Positions 48,570 to 57,799 are shown, counted from the stretch's first letter. The stretch is 64,000 nucleotides of DNA from an uncultured Devosia sp. (GCF_913055165.1 NZ_CAJXJS010000006.1:1-64000); one strand, 5' to 3'. The notes: generated by a model from the sequence alone, not told the origin. Made by a program: numbers and translations.

Positions 48570-50849
48570 ATGGCAAAAACTCCAAAATTCAAGAACACGT
48601 CAGGCCCGAAACGCCCGCGATTGCCCGTTGCCGAGCGTCTGCCGACGCGCGAGCAATTGCTTGAGGCGCTTGCTCAGGAAGACAATATCAAGGGCAAGCG
48701 CGATCTGGCCAAGGTGTTTGGCATTCGCGGCGATCTCAGGCGTCCTTTCAAGGCCATGCTGGCCGAATTGGAGGGCGAAGGCGTTATCACGCGTACGCGC
48801 AAGGCCCTGCGCCGCACGGCCGTCCTGCCCCACGTCACCGTACTTGACATTCCCGGCGACGCCGACCCGGATGATCTCCACGCCTTCCCCGCGCAGTGGA
48901 ACCCTGAGGAAGGCGAGATGCCGCGCGTACGCGTCCTGATCGGCTCCCACGCTCGGGTGGTACCGGCCCCTGGCGATCGCATCCTCGCCCGTATCGATGC
49001 AGGCGAAGACGCCATCCCCGACTACACGGCCAGGCCGATGAAGGTGTTGGACAAACCCCGCCGGGCCCATATTGGCATCGTCCGCAGGGACGAGGACGGC
49101 GCTCGACTCATCCCGGTTGACCGCAAGCAGAAAGAGATGCGCATCGCCCTGGGCGATCTGGGTGACGCCGGCGACGGCGATCTGGTCGAGGTCGAGGTTA
49201 AGTTTTCCGGCCGTTTGATGATTCCCCGTGCCCGGGTCACCAAGGTAGTAGGCAATCCGCATTCGGAAGGCGCAGTCTCCCTCATCGCCATCCACAATCT
49301 CGAGATTCCGCATGTCTTCCCGCAGAGCGTGCTGCGCGAGGCCGAGGAAGCAAAGGAAGCGACCCTCAGGGGCCGCGAGGACTGGCGGGACCTGCCGCTG
49401 ATCACCATCGACCCGGCCGACGCCAAGGACCACGACGACGCTGTCCATGCCGCACCGGACGAGGACGAGAAAAACCAGGGTGGCTATGTGGTCACCGTCG
49501 CCATCGCGGACGTGGCCGCCTATGTGCGCCCCGGCACCGCCCTTGATCGCGAGGCCTATCTTCGCGGCAACTCGGTCTACTTCCCCGACCGCGTCGTGCC
49601 CATGCTGCCCGAGCGCATCTCCAACGAACTGTGCTCGCTCAAACAAGGTGAACCCCGTGCCGCACTCGCGGTACGCATGGTGCTGGGTGCCGATGGCCGT
49701 AAGAAAAGCCACAGCTTCCACCGGGTACTCATGCGATCGGCGGCCAAGCTGAGCTACCAGCAAGCCCAGGCCGTCATTGACGGCAACCCCGACGATCAGA
49801 CCGGTCCGCTGCTTGAGCCGATTCTGAAGCCCCTTTGGGCTGCATATGCCGCGATGAGCAAGGCGCGCGACCAACGTGGCCCGCTCGAGCTGGACCTTCC
49901 GGAGCGCAAGATCCTGCTCGACGAAAAAGGCATGGTCCGCGACATCCATATCCCCGAGCGGCTTGATGCCCATCGGCTCATCGAGGAAATGATGATTGCG
50001 GCCAACGTCGCGGCCGCCGAGACGCTGGAGCAAAAGCGTACCGAACTGCTCTACCGCGTCCACGACGAGCCTTCGTCCGAAAAATTGCAGGCCTTGCGCG
50101 ACTTCCTCGGCTCGCTCGACATCGCAGTCAAAAAGTCTGACAGCGTCCGCGCCTCCGACTTCAATGGCATTCTCGGCCAGGCCCGCAAGGCCGGCAATAT
50201 CGAGCAGGTCAGCGAAATGGTGCTCCGCTCACAGGCCCAGGCCGAATATGCGGCCGAAAACTATGGCCATTTCGGCCTCAACCTGGATCGTTACGCCCAT
50301 TTCACCTCGCCTATCCGCCGCTATGCCGATCTTATCGTACATCGCGCCCTGATCCGGGCCCTTAGCCTCGGCGACGATGGCCTGACTGACCAAGAAGCGG
50401 CCAAGCTCCCCGGCGTCGCCCAGCACATTTCGGCCACCGAGCGCCGCGCAATGCTGGCCGAGCGCGAAACATCGGACCGCTTGCTGGCCCAGTTCCTGGC
50501 CGAGCGCGTCGGCGCCCGCTTCATGGGCCGGATTTCCGGCATCACCCGGTCGGGCCTGTTTATCCGCCTGCTTGAAACAGGCGCCGATGGCTTCATCCCC
50601 GCTTCGACCCTGGGTCAGGATTACTATCGCTTCGTGGAAGAGCGGCAGGCTATGATTGGCGAGCGCAGCGGTGAAACCTTTACCTTGGGGGACCGTGTTG
50701 AGGTCCGGCTGCTCGAAGCCGCGCCGGTAGCCGGCGCGTTACGGTTTGAGCTGCTTTCCGAAGGTAAGCGTGGCAATCCGCCACCTTCAAGACGGCCGCG
50801 AAAAGGCCCATCTAGGAGCTTCGGTCCAAAGGGCCGGAGAAAGAGGTAG
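48570..50849 (+). CDS. rnr: Ribonuclease R
   Basis: 759 aa 3'-5' exoribonuclease of the RNB family. N-terminal winged-helix/cold-shock part (PTREQLLEAL ... KRDLAKVFGI), the RNB catalytic block ITIDPADAKDHDDAVHA with four acidic residues, FPDRVVPMLPERISNELCSL, YAHFTSPIRRYADLIVHRAL, then an S1 domain (GRISGITRSGLFIRLLETGADGFIP) and a basic tail (PSRRPRKGPSRSFGPKGRRKR). Degrades structured RNA. It is followed by DUF983 3 bases later, as usual in Rhizobiales. Confidence 0.97.
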   Translation: MAKTPKFKNTSGPKRPRLPVAERLPTREQLLEALAQEDNIKGKRDLAKVFGIRGDLRRPFKAMLAELEGEGVITRTRKALRRTAVLPHVTVLDIPGDADPDDLHAFPAQWNPEEGEMPRVRVLIGSHARVVPAPGDRILARIDAGEDAIPDYTARPMKVLDKPRRAHIGIVRRDEDGARLIPVDRKQKEMRIALGDLGDAGDGDLVEVEVKFSGRLMIPRARVTKVVGNPHSEGAVSLIAIHNLEIPHVFPQSVLREAEEAKEATLRGREDWRDLPLITIDPADAKDHDDAVHAAPDEDEKNQGGYVVTVAIADVAAYVRPGTALDREAYLRGNSVYFPDRVVPMLPERISNELCSLKQGEPRAALAVRMVLGADGRKKSHSFHRVLMRSAAKLSYQQAQAVIDGNPDDQTGPLLEPILKPLWAAYAAMSKARDQRGPLELDLPERKILLDEKGMVRDIHIPERLDAHRLIEEMMIAANVAAAETLEQKRTELLYRVHDEPSSEKLQALRDFLGSLDIAVKKSDSVRASDFNGILGQARKAGNIEQVSEMVLRSQAQAEYAAENYGHFGLNLDRYAHFTSPIRRYADLIVHRALIRALSLGDDGLTDQEAAKLPGVAQHISATERRAMLAERETSDRLLAQFLAERVGARFMGRISGITRSGLFIRLLETGADGFIPASTLGQDYYRFVEERQAMIGERSGETFTLGDRVEVRLLEAAPVAGALRFELLSEGKRGNPPPSRRPRKGPSRSFGPKGRRKR

Positions 50850-50852
50850 CTG

Positions 50853-51248
50853 ATGACCGATCAGATTCGCGCACTCGATGAGCGCAGCGTTCCCCAGGCC
50901 ATGTGGCGCGGTGCGATGTGCCGTTGCCCGCATTGCGGCCAGGGCAAGATGTTTCGCGCCTATCTCAAGACCGCTGATCAGTGCGATGTCTGCGGCGAGG
51001 AACTCAGCCACCACCGCGCTGACGACTTTCCACCCTACATCGCCATAACTATCGTGGGGCACATCATCATCTTCCTGATGCTGCATTTGGACATGACCTA
51101 TCATGTCCAGCCCATCACTTACGTCGTGACCATGATACCCTTGGCCATTGTTCTGCCGCTCGCAATGCTGCCCTCGATCAAGGGGGCCATCGTCGGCCTG
51201 CAATGGGCAAATCGCATGTACGAATTCGGAACCGGCCAGCGCGACTGA
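50853..51248 (+). CDS. DUF983 family membrane protein
   Basis: 131 aa. N-terminal zinc-ribbon-like cysteines CRCPHCGQGKMF and CDVCGEEL, then two transmembrane segments (YIAITIVGHIIIFLMLHL and ITYVVTMIPLAIVLPLAML), the DUF983 pattern. Cytoplasmic zinc finger attached to the membrane; function unproven. It starts 3 bases after rnr and is co-transcribed with it. Confidence 0.88.
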   Translation: MTDQIRALDERSVPQAMWRGAMCRCPHCGQGKMFRAYLKTADQCDVCGEELSHHRADDFPPYIAITIVGHIIIFLMLHLDMTYHVQPITYVVTMIPLAIVLPLAMLPSIKGAIVGLQWANRMYEFGTGQRD

Positions 51249-51310
51249 CCCCGCACGTCAACCTCCGCTGGCCCGCAATCCGGGCGCCCTGACAGGGTAC
51301 GGTTATCGAC

Positions 51311-51338
51311 TTGACATCTAGCCGCAAATCCGTAGTTT
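51311..51338 (+). promoter_or_regulatory. Putative sigma-70 promoter of rpmG
   Basis: A perfect -35 TTGACA at 51311-51316; the best -10 at 16 bases spacing is TAGTTT (51333-51338), a weak match. It lies about 60 bases upstream of the rpmG start. Confidence 0.4.
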
Positions 51339-51399
51339 GCGCGCAAATTCCGGCGCTGCCCCGTCCGCGGCGCCTTTCGCTTTGTGAAGGACTCAAGAA

Positions 51400-51567
51400 A
51401 TGGCCAAGGCCGCCACCATCAAGATCAAGCTCGTCTCGTCGGCCGATACCGGCTTTTTCTACGTGACCAAGAAGAATGCCCGTACCCAGACCGAGAAGCT
51501 GGCGTTCAAGAAGTACGACCCGGTCGTGCGCAAGCATGTCGAATTCAAGGAAGCCAAGATCAAGTAA
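51400..51567 (+). CDS. rpmG: 50S ribosomal protein L33
   Basis: 55 aa, below the track's length cutoff. [26 protein letters not shown] ... [23 protein letters not shown] is unmistakable L33. It has no CxxC pairs, so it is the zinc-independent form. GAAGGA lies upstream. Stop TAA at 51565. A strong terminator follows 25 bases later and its own promoter-like TTGACA precedes it, so it is probably monocistronic. Confidence 0.96.
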   Translation: MAKAATIKIKLVSSADTGFFYVTKKNARTQTEKLAFKKYDPVVRKHVEFKEAKIK

Positions 51568-51591
51568 TCTTGCTTTCCAGCCAAAATGAAC

Positions 51592-51624
51592 AAACCCCCG
51601 CAAGTGATTGCGGGGGTTTTGTTT
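51592..51624 (+). terminator. Intrinsic terminator of rpmG
   Basis: 12-bp perfect stem AAACCCCCGCAA / TTGCGGGGGTTT with a GTGA tetraloop, followed by TGTTTT. Confidence 0.92.
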
Positions 51625-51734
51625 TGGTCGCCAGGCTGCGCATGCTTGCGTCCCCACTCCTCACACAAGCGCCTTCTGGCCGATGCACAAGGAATGGGGC
51701 GTCACTGCGTCCACAGGTGACTGCGCACAACATA

Positions 51735-51916
51735 TCCCACTCTGAATAGAAAGAGTGGCTGGTCCGGAGCGGCATGTCGAAGAGGCCACTCTGTCCGCGT
51801 CCGGACCAACCGCCCTACGGAACTCAGGAGTTGCGGCGGACCTGAGATGGGCCGTAGGGAGCAGAGGGTATTGGGATTTGTCCCAAGACCATCTGTAGCA
51901 AACCTAATCCCAACCC
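51735..51916. other. Gene-free, highly structured segment; candidate non-coding RNA
   Basis: The 444 bases between rpmG and pleD contain no plausible gene beyond the terminator. Within it: CCACTCT (51737), AGAGTGG (51752) and CCACTCT (51786) can form two alternative hairpins; TGGTCCGGA (51760) pairs with TCCGGACCA (51800); CCCTACGG (51813) pairs with CCGTAGGG (51852) around a nested CTCAGG/CCTGAG stem; TTGGGATT (51871) can pair either with TCCCAA (51881) or AATCCCAA (51906). Such density of perfect inverted repeats suggests a folded RNA or regulatory DNA. I could not match it to 6S, SRP, tmRNA or RNase P RNA. No promoter is obvious on either strand. Confidence 0.45.
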
Positions 51917-52011
51917 CGGCAAAGGCCAAGCGAATCCATCGCGCAACGGCGGGCAACCGTTTGTTAACTAAAACAAATAACCCTAATGCGCGGCAATTTA
52001 GGAAACCACGG

Positions 52012-53382
52012 CTAGGCCGCGTCGAAGATGACCCGGTTCCGCCCTTCTCGCTTAGCGCGATAGAGTGCGACGTCAGCCCGTTTGATCAGGCTCTCCGGCG
52101 TATCGGCATGGGTTTCATTGAGCGACACCCCGGCTGAAACCGTAACCGATAGCGCACGCGCCGCGCCGATTTCGAACGGCTTTTCTGCAATGGCCTGCCG
52201 TACGCGTTCGGCCACCGCTTCCGCCTGTCCGGTATCGGTATCCGGCATGAGTACGACAAATTCCTCGCCGCCAAAGCGGCAGGCCAGGTCGACACCGCGA
52301 ATATTGCGCTTGAGCCGGGCCGCGAACTCCCGCAGCACCGCGTCACCTGCATCATGGCCGTGATTGTCGTTGACGGCCTTGAAGTGATCGATGTCCAGGA
52401 TCATCAGCGCCACGTCCCGGTCCTGCTCCTGCGCCTTGTTCAGCATCACATTGAGATGCCTGTCGAAATAGCGCCGGTTGTAGAGACCAGTGAGTTCGTC
52501 GGTCACGGCCAGTGCCATGGTGTTGTTCACGCTCTCGCGCAGTTCCATGGCATAGCGGTGGCGTCGAATCTGGGTGCGCACCCGCGCCTGCAATTCGTTC
52601 CGATCCACCGGCCGGCTGATATAGTCGTTCACGCCGAGATCCAGCGCCCGAACCACTTGCGGCTTGTCGCTCGCATCCGCCATCAGGATGATCGGCAAAT
52701 TGCGCGAATGCTCTACCGTTCGGATCTGCGAGCTGACGCGCAGCGGGTCAAACCCATCAAGGCTCATGCTGATCAGGGCCAGCTCATACCCTGCCCCGGC
52801 CACCTGGAAGACGGCATCGGCCGGCTCGGTCAATATGTCCACGGCGTGATCAGGTGTCAGATAGCCCTGGATACGCTCGGCATGTCGCCGATCCGTATCG
52901 ATGATCAGCACAGAGCCACCGCTGGCAGAAATGCTGTCCATGGCCCGCAGCGCATCCTCAACAGCAATCTGCTGTCCTGTGAGGGCGCGCGCCCGCAATT
53001 CATCGGTCAGAGACTTGAGCCGCACCAGGCTCTTCACCCGCGCCATGAGCTGGGTGTCGTCCACGGGCTTGGTCAGGAAGTCGTCGGCGCCCGCGTCTAG
53101 CCCCTGGACCCGGTCGGAAGCCTGATCCAGTGCGGTGACCATAAGCACCGGCACATGGTGGGTCTTCGGATTGGCCTTGAGGCGCCGGCAGACTTCGAAA
53201 CCGTCCATCTCAGGCATCATGACGTCGAGCAGCACGATGTCGACGTCCTGGCTGTCACAGATCGCCAGGGCCTGAGCGCCTGAGCTGGCCGTCAGCACCT
53301 CGTAGTATTCTGCGGCTAACCGTGCCTCAAGCAGACGGACATTAGTGGGAATATCGTCAACAATCAGAACGCGCGCGGTCAC
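52012..53382 (-). CDS. pleD: Response regulator diguanylate cyclase PleD
   Basis: 456 aa from GTG 53382 (MTARVLIVDDIPTN), with GGAG upstream; the track uses a TTG 9 codons earlier. Domains: receiver REC1 (VLIVDD, phospho-Asp in IVLLDVMMPEMDGFEVC), a second adaptor receiver lacking the full site (from about 150), and a GGDEF domain with LTGLYNRRYFD and active site RFGGEEF. The RGVD five residues before GGEEF is the inhibitory I-site, so product inhibition is expected. PleD makes c-di-GMP at the stalked or old pole in Caulobacter. DivK is just upstream, the conserved pair. Confidence 0.95.
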   Translation of the reverse strand: MTARVLIVDDIPTNVRLLEARLAAEYYEVLTASSGAQALAICDSQDVDIVLLDVMMPEMDGFEVCRRLKANPKTHHVPVLMVTALDQASDRVQGLDAGADDFLTKPVDDTQLMARVKSLVRLKSLTDELRARALTGQQIAVEDALRAMDSISASGGSVLIIDTDRRHAERIQGYLTPDHAVDILTEPADAVFQVAGAGYELALISMSLDGFDPLRVSSQIRTVEHSRNLPIILMADASDKPQVVRALDLGVNDYISRPVDRNELQARVRTQIRRHRYAMELRESVNNTMALAVTDELTGLYNRRYFDRHLNVMLNKAQEQDRDVALMILDIDHFKAVNDNHGHDAGDAVLREFAARLKRNIRGVDLACRFGGEEFVVLMPDTDTGQAEAVAERVRQAIAEKPFEIGAARALSVTVSAGVSLNETHADTPESLIKRADVALYRAKREGRNRVIFDAA

Positions 53383-53471
53383 AGCATTACTCCGGATACC
53401 AGCGGCCAACCGGCAGAATACGCACCGGCTTCAAGCCCCCGCCCAAGCTGGCCGCAGGGTGTGCTGCGGCG

Positions 53472-53843
53472 TCAGGCAGGCCCAATATAGTGGGCAATGG
53501 TTTCCAGAAAGTGAGACACCGAAATCGGCTTGGAGATATAGCCCTCGCAGCCGCCCTGCAGGATGCGCTCCTCATCGCCTTTCATGGCGAAGGCCGTCAC
53601 CGCCACAACCGGAATATGAGCGAGCTGGTCATCGTCCTTGAGCCACTTGGTCACCACAAGGCCGGAAACCTCAGGCAGCTGGATATCCATCAGGATCAGG
53701 TCCGGCATATGCGCCCGCGCCAGGTCCAGCGCTTCCATCCCGTTGCGGGTCTGGATGACGGCATAGCCGCGCGATTCCAGCAGATCGTTGAAGAGCTTCA
53801 TGTTCAGCTCATTGTCTTCCACGATCATCACAGTCTTGGGCAT
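53472..53843 (-). CDS. divK: Single-domain response regulator DivK
   Basis: 123 aa from ATG 53843 ([22 protein letters not shown]), GAGG upstream. Stand-alone receiver: acidic pocket VEDNE, phospho-Asp in [13 protein letters not shown], conserved T/A in [15 protein letters not shown] and the Lys in [15 protein letters not shown]. DivK links the DivJ/PleC histidine kinases to the CtrA pathway. It precedes pleD by about 90 bases. Confidence 0.95.
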   Translation of the reverse strand: MPKTVMIVEDNELNMKLFNDLLESRGYAVIQTRNGMEALDLARAHMPDLILMDIQLPEVSGLVVTKWLKDDDQLAHIPVVAVTAFAMKGDEERILQGGCEGYISKPISVSHFLETIAHYIGPA

Positions 53844-53973
53844 TCTACCTCGCTTGGACACCACCGGGTGTCCGGCCCGGAAAACGTCGACTCGCCCGTC
53901 GGCGGCACTTCGCTTTCACATGCATTCTGGGCTAACATCCAAACTCTAACAAAACACCAAGTGAGACCGCTGC

Positions 53974-54252
53974 GTGCCTGTTTCCAATCGTACCGCGCCC
54001 GACATAGGCGCGCTCGCAGACGCCTGCCTGGGGTTTCTCGCGGAAAACCCCGAAGAGCTGCTGGCCTTCATGCAACATGCAGGCATGACACCGGATGCCT
54101 TGCGGTCGGCGGTCGGCTCCACGCGCCTGCAACGTGGTCTCATCGACTACTTTGCCGCAAATGAAGCGATTCTGCTCGCATTATGCGCCAATTCCGGCAT
54201 GACGCCGGAGCAGTTCATGCGGGTCTGGCACCACCTCAATAAAGTCGAATGA
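53974..54252 (+). CDS. DUF3572 family protein
   Basis: 92 aa, GTG start. Helical: LADACLGFLAENPEELLAFMQHAGMTPDALRSAVGS ... LIDYFAANEAILLALCANSGMTPEQFMRVWHHL, the DUF3572 pattern between divK and dinB in Rhizobiales. Two similar 'GMTP' helices suggest an internal repeat. Function unknown. dinB starts one base after its stop. Confidence 0.88.
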   Translation: MPVSNRTAPDIGALADACLGFLAENPEELLAFMQHAGMTPDALRSAVGSTRLQRGLIDYFAANEAILLALCANSGMTPEQFMRVWHHLNKVE

Positions 54253-54253
54253 A

Positions 54254-55588
54254 ATGGCGACGGACTGGTTCTGCCGCGACTGCCTGACCTCGGGCTCGAC
54301 CGCCCAGGTGCCCACGCGCTGCCCGGCCTGCGGTTCACCCCGCCTCCGCAGCCATGAAGAGATGTTCGCGCTCTCTGTCGCCCATGTCGACTGCGACGCC
54401 TTCTATGCCTCAGTTGAGAAACGTGACGATCCGTCATTGCGCGACAAGCCGCTCATCATTGGCGGCGGGCAACGTGGCGTGGTGTCCACGTGCTGCTACA
54501 TCGCGCGCCAGTCTGGTGTCCGCTCGGCAATGCCCATGTTCAAGGCCCGCGAGCTTTGCCCTGAGGCCGTCGTCATCAAGCCCGACATGGCCAAATATGT
54601 TGACGTCAGCCGCCAAATCCGCCGCCATATGGAGGCACTAACCCCTCTGGTGGAACCGATTTCCATCGACGAGGCCTTTCTCGACATGACTGGCACCGAG
54701 CGGGTGCATAAGGCGCCCCCAGCGCTGAGCCTGGCCCGTTTCGCGCGGACCATCGAGCAGGATATTGGCGTCACAATTTCGGTCGGCCTGTCCCACAACA
54801 AGTTCCTCGCCAAGATCGCCTCCGACCTCGACAAGCCACGCGGCTTCGCTGTCATCGGGGTCGCCGAAACAATCGAGTTCCTGGCGCCCAAACCCATCAA
54901 CCTGATCTTCGGGGTCGGCAAGGTATTCTACGAGCGGCTCAAGAAGGACGGCTACCACACTATTGGGCAATTGCAGCAGGAAGACCCTGACCGCCTGATC
55001 CGGCTCTATGGAGAATCCGGGGCCCGCCTGGCCAGGCTCGCCCGCGGCCAGGATGCTCGCCGCGTATCCATCGATGGCGATATGAAAACCATCTCTTCCG
55101 AAACCACCTTCCTGCGCGATCTGGCCTCCCTCGATGAACTCTCCACCGAACTGCTGAAATGCTCGGAACGCCTATCAGACCGGCTCAAGTCCAAGGGCGT
55201 GGTGGGTAACACGGTCACAATCAAGCTCAAGACAGCCGGATTTAAGTTGCGCACACGCGCCCGACACCTGATGATGCCCACACAGCTTGCCAATGCGCTC
55301 TATGAAGCAGGCATGGCCCTTCTGGCGCGGGAGGTAGATGGTACGCCGTTCCGCCTCATTGGCATCGGGGTTTCAGGCCTTGAACCAGCGGACGGCTCGG
55401 ACCCGGGCGATCTGCTGGAACCGCAGGTGGCCCGCAAGGCCGCCGCCGAGCGCGCCATGGACAAGGTCCGCACGCGCTTTGGCCGCGCGGCAGTTGTCCG
55501 TGGCAAGTTGTATACCTCCCGGCCCGAACCGCTCTCGGGCCCGGCATCCGAAGAAGAAGCAGACGACCTCGAAGGCAAGACCACATGA
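54254..55588 (+). CDS. dinB: DNA polymerase IV with N-terminal zinc-ribbon extension
   Basis: 444 aa Y-family translesion polymerase. Residues 1-36 carry CRDCLTSG ... CPACGSPR, a CxxC-CxxC zinc ribbon found in many rhizobial DinB proteins. The polymerase begins at about 42: HVDCDAFYASVEKRDDP with catalytic Asp residues, STCCYIARQSGVRSAMPM, and SIDEAFLDMTGTER with the catalytic Asp-Glu. The little finger follows from about 290. The start ATG is one base after DUF3572. The C-terminus is acidic rather than ending in a clear clamp motif. Confidence 0.94.
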   Translation: MATDWFCRDCLTSGSTAQVPTRCPACGSPRLRSHEEMFALSVAHVDCDAFYASVEKRDDPSLRDKPLIIGGGQRGVVSTCCYIARQSGVRSAMPMFKARELCPEAVVIKPDMAKYVDVSRQIRRHMEALTPLVEPISIDEAFLDMTGTERVHKAPPALSLARFARTIEQDIGVTISVGLSHNKFLAKIASDLDKPRGFAVIGVAETIEFLAPKPINLIFGVGKVFYERLKKDGYHTIGQLQQEDPDRLIRLYGESGARLARLARGQDARRVSIDGDMKTISSETTFLRDLASLDELSTELLKCSERLSDRLKSKGVVGNTVTIKLKTAGFKLRTRARHLMMPTQLANALYEAGMALLAREVDGTPFRLIGIGVSGLEPADGSDPGDLLEPQVARKAAAERAMDKVRTRFGRAAVVRGKLYTSRPEPLSGPASEEEADDLEGKTT

Positions 55589-56043
55589 CCGACCCGATCG
55601 AAAAGCTCCGCGAATACGGCTATGAACTGCCGGCGCCCAAGGCCCCGGTGGCCAGCTATGTCCCTGTCAACCGCAGCGGCAACCTGCTCTACGTGTCCGG
55701 CCAGCTCTCCACCAACGAATCCGGCGTAGTACAAGGCCTGTTAGGCGACACCATGAATGTCGTGCAGGGCGGCAACGCGGCCGAGCTTTGCGCCGTCAAT
55801 ATCCTGGCCCAGATCGTCCACATGGCCGGCGTGCCGCTGCACGAAATCAAGAAGATCGTCAAACTCACGGTCCTGGTCGCCTCCACCCCCGATTTCTTCG
55901 AGCAGCATCTGGTCGCCAACGGCGCTTCAAGTTTGCTGGTCGGCGTTCTCGGCGACAAGGGCAAGCACGCCCGTGCAGCCTTTGGCGTAGCTGCCCTGCC
56001 CATGGGTGCAGCCGTTGAAATCGAGGCCATCGTCGAGGTTTAA
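55585..56043 (+). CDS. RidA/YjgF-family enamine/imine deaminase
   Basis: 152 aa. YVSGQLSTNESG and the central NILAQIVHMAGVPLHEIKKIVKLTVLVAS are typical of the YjgF/YER057c/UK114 family; the C-terminal AAFGVAALPMGAAVEIEAIVEV matches the family end. The catalytic Arg of classical RidA (usually in R-A/S-x-x-V-x-x-L-P) is replaced by a stretch without an arginine beyond RAAFG, where the Arg position seems kept. It hydrolyses reactive enamines. ATGA overlap with dinB. Confidence 0.87.
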   Translation: MTDPIEKLREYGYELPAPKAPVASYVPVNRSGNLLYVSGQLSTNESGVVQGLLGDTMNVVQGGNAAELCAVNILAQIVHMAGVPLHEIKKIVKLTVLVASTPDFFEQHLVANGASSLLVGVLGDKGKHARAAFGVAALPMGAAVEIEAIVEV

Positions 56044-56058
56044 GGGACGTGGCCCGGG

Positions 56059-57297
56059 TTGACGCCCGGGCCCGGCCACCCCATATCGACCAGACCCATT
56101 CTCAGGGCGCTCGTCCCAGTGTCTGCAAGCGGTTACACGGCAACAATCCATCCCACCACGGCCGATATCCCGGCCGCGGTATGGAATAACCTCGTCCCGG
56201 CGACCGACGGCATCCCCGACAATCCTTTTCTCGACCACGCCTTCTTTCTGGCCCTGGAGGAATCAGGGTGTGCCACCGGCAGGACCGGTTGGCAGGCGCA
56301 GCATGTTCTGCTCGCCAATGACACCGGCGAGCCGGTAGGTCTGCTGCCGCTTTTCCTCAAATCCCATTCCATGGGCGAATATGTCTTCGACCACGGCTGG
56401 GCCAACGCGCTGGAGCGCGCCGGCGGCCGCTATTATCCCAAGCTGCAGGGCTCGGTTCCCTTCACGCCCGCGACCGCTCCGAAGCTGCTGGTGCCGTCCG
56501 GTGGCCTCGAAGCCCGTGCTGCACTGCTTTCGACGGCCCAGCAGCTGACCTCCCGACTGGATGCATCCTCGGTGCACCTCACCTTCATCCCCGAGGCCGA
56601 AGCGGCACTTGCCAGCTCCCTCGATTGGTTGCACCGTACGGACACGCAGTTTCACTGGCATAACCGCGGCTATGCCAGCTTCGAGGAGTTCCTCGAGAGC
56701 CTGTCTTCGCGAAAGCGCAAGACCATCCGCCGCGAGCGCCGCGATGCCTTGGCCGACGGACTCACGGTCCGCTGGCTTTCCGGTACCGACATTCTTGAGC
56801 ACCATTGGGACGCCTTCTTCGCCTTTTACGAAGATACCGGCGCGCGCAAATGGGGCCGGCCCTATCTCAACCGCACCTTCTTCTCCCTGCTCGGCCAATA
56901 CATGGCCGACCGGGTGGTCCTCATGCTCGCCTATGACGGCGACGAACCCATCGCCGGCGCCATCAACTTCCGGGGCAAGGACAGGCTTTACGGCCGCAAT
57001 TGGGGCGCCGTCCGCGATGTGCCCTTCCTGCATTTCGAGGTCTGCTACTACCAGGCGATCGACTACGCGATCAGCCATAAGCTGGCTGTCGTTGAGGCCG
57101 GGGCCCAGGGCGAGCACAAGCTGGCGCGCGGATACGAGCCAGTGCTGACCCACTCGGCTCACTGGATCGCCCATCCCGGCCTGCGGCGTGCCGTCGCAGA
57201 CTATCTGGCCGACGAGCGCCCGGCCATCGAGCAGCAGCAGGAACTGCTCGAGCAGTTCACCCCCTTCCGCAAAGGTGAGCGGCAGGAGCGATCTTAG
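56059..57297 (+). CDS. GNAT/FemAB-like protein, DUF482 (peptidoglycan biosynthesis/recognition) family
   Basis: 412 aa in the track from a TTG; a GTG at 56119 (VSASGYTATIHPTTADIP) is a plausible real start, giving about 392 aa. Visible blocks of PF04339-type proteins: NPFLDHAFFLALEESGCA, HGWANALERAGGRYYPKLQGSVPFTP, SSRKRKTIRRERR, NWGAVRDVPFLHFEVCYYQAIDYAI, GAQGEHKLARGYEP. Two GNAT-like halves. Possibly transfers an acyl or amino-acyl group; substrate unknown. Common in Alphaproteobacteria near ridA and a HIT gene. Confidence 0.85.
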   Translation: MTPGPGHPISTRPILRALVPVSASGYTATIHPTTADIPAAVWNNLVPATDGIPDNPFLDHAFFLALEESGCATGRTGWQAQHVLLANDTGEPVGLLPLFLKSHSMGEYVFDHGWANALERAGGRYYPKLQGSVPFTPATAPKLLVPSGGLEARAALLSTAQQLTSRLDASSVHLTFIPEAEAALASSLDWLHRTDTQFHWHNRGYASFEEFLESLSSRKRKTIRRERRDALADGLTVRWLSGTDILEHHWDAFFAFYEDTGARKWGRPYLNRTFFSLLGQYMADRVVLMLAYDGDEPIAGAINFRGKDRLYGRNWGAVRDVPFLHFEVCYYQAIDYAISHKLAVVEAGAQGEHKLARGYEPVLTHSAHWIAHPGLRRAVADYLADERPAIEQQQELLEQFTPFRKGERQERS

Positions 57298-57375
57298 CGG
57301 TGGTCAGTGACTTCGGGCTTCCCCCAAGCTGCGCGCCGCCGTAAACAAATAAGCATCAGACTCGCCGAGGCGCCC

Positions 57376-57792
57376 ATGAGCTACGATCCCGACAACATCT
57401 TCGCCAAGATCCTCAAGGGCGAATTGCCCTGCCACAAGGTCTACGAGGACGAGATCGCTCTGGTGATGATGGACATTTTTCCGCAATCCCGCGGACACAC
57501 GCTGATCATCCCCAAGGCCGCCTCCCGCAACCTGCTCGATGCCGATCCCGCCGCTCTCGCGGCCGTCATGCCGCTGGTGCAGCGTGTGGCTAGGGCGCTC
57601 AAGACCGCCACAGGCGCTGATGGCTTGCGCCTGGTGCAGTTCAACGAAGCGCCCGCGGGTCAGACGGTCTTCCACCTGCATTTCCACGTCATCCCCATTT
57701 ATGACGGTGTGCCGCTTGGCGCTCATGCCGGCAGCAAGGCCGACGACGCCGAACTGGCCGTCCTCGCCAAAGACATCGCCGCTGCGCTCTGA
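57376..57792 (+). CDS. HIT-family nucleotide hydrolase
   Basis: 138 aa from ATG 57376 (MSYDPDNIFAKILKGELPCHKVYED), matching HIT protein starts; the track start is 23 codons longer. N-terminal IFAKILKGELPCHKVYED, GHTLIIPK, and the histidine triad HLHFHVIP. Such proteins cleave nucleotide-phosphoramidates or dinucleotides. It lies 8 bases before DUF1275. Confidence 0.93.
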   Translation: MSYDPDNIFAKILKGELPCHKVYEDEIALVMMDIFPQSRGHTLIIPKAASRNLLDADPAALAAVMPLVQRVARALKTATGADGLRLVQFNEAPAGQTVFHLHFHVIPIYDGVPLGAHAGSKADDAELAVLAKDIAAAL

Positions 57793-57799
57793 CCCCACC

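Noticed and set aside
48600-50063. 487-aa minus-strand ORF
   Set aside because: Antisense to rnr.
51735-51916. Possible SRP RNA, 6S RNA, tmRNA, RNase P RNA or tRNA
   Set aside because: None of their conserved strings (for example GGTCAGG..CCGGAAGG, GAGGAAAGTCC, GGTTCGAATCC) are present.
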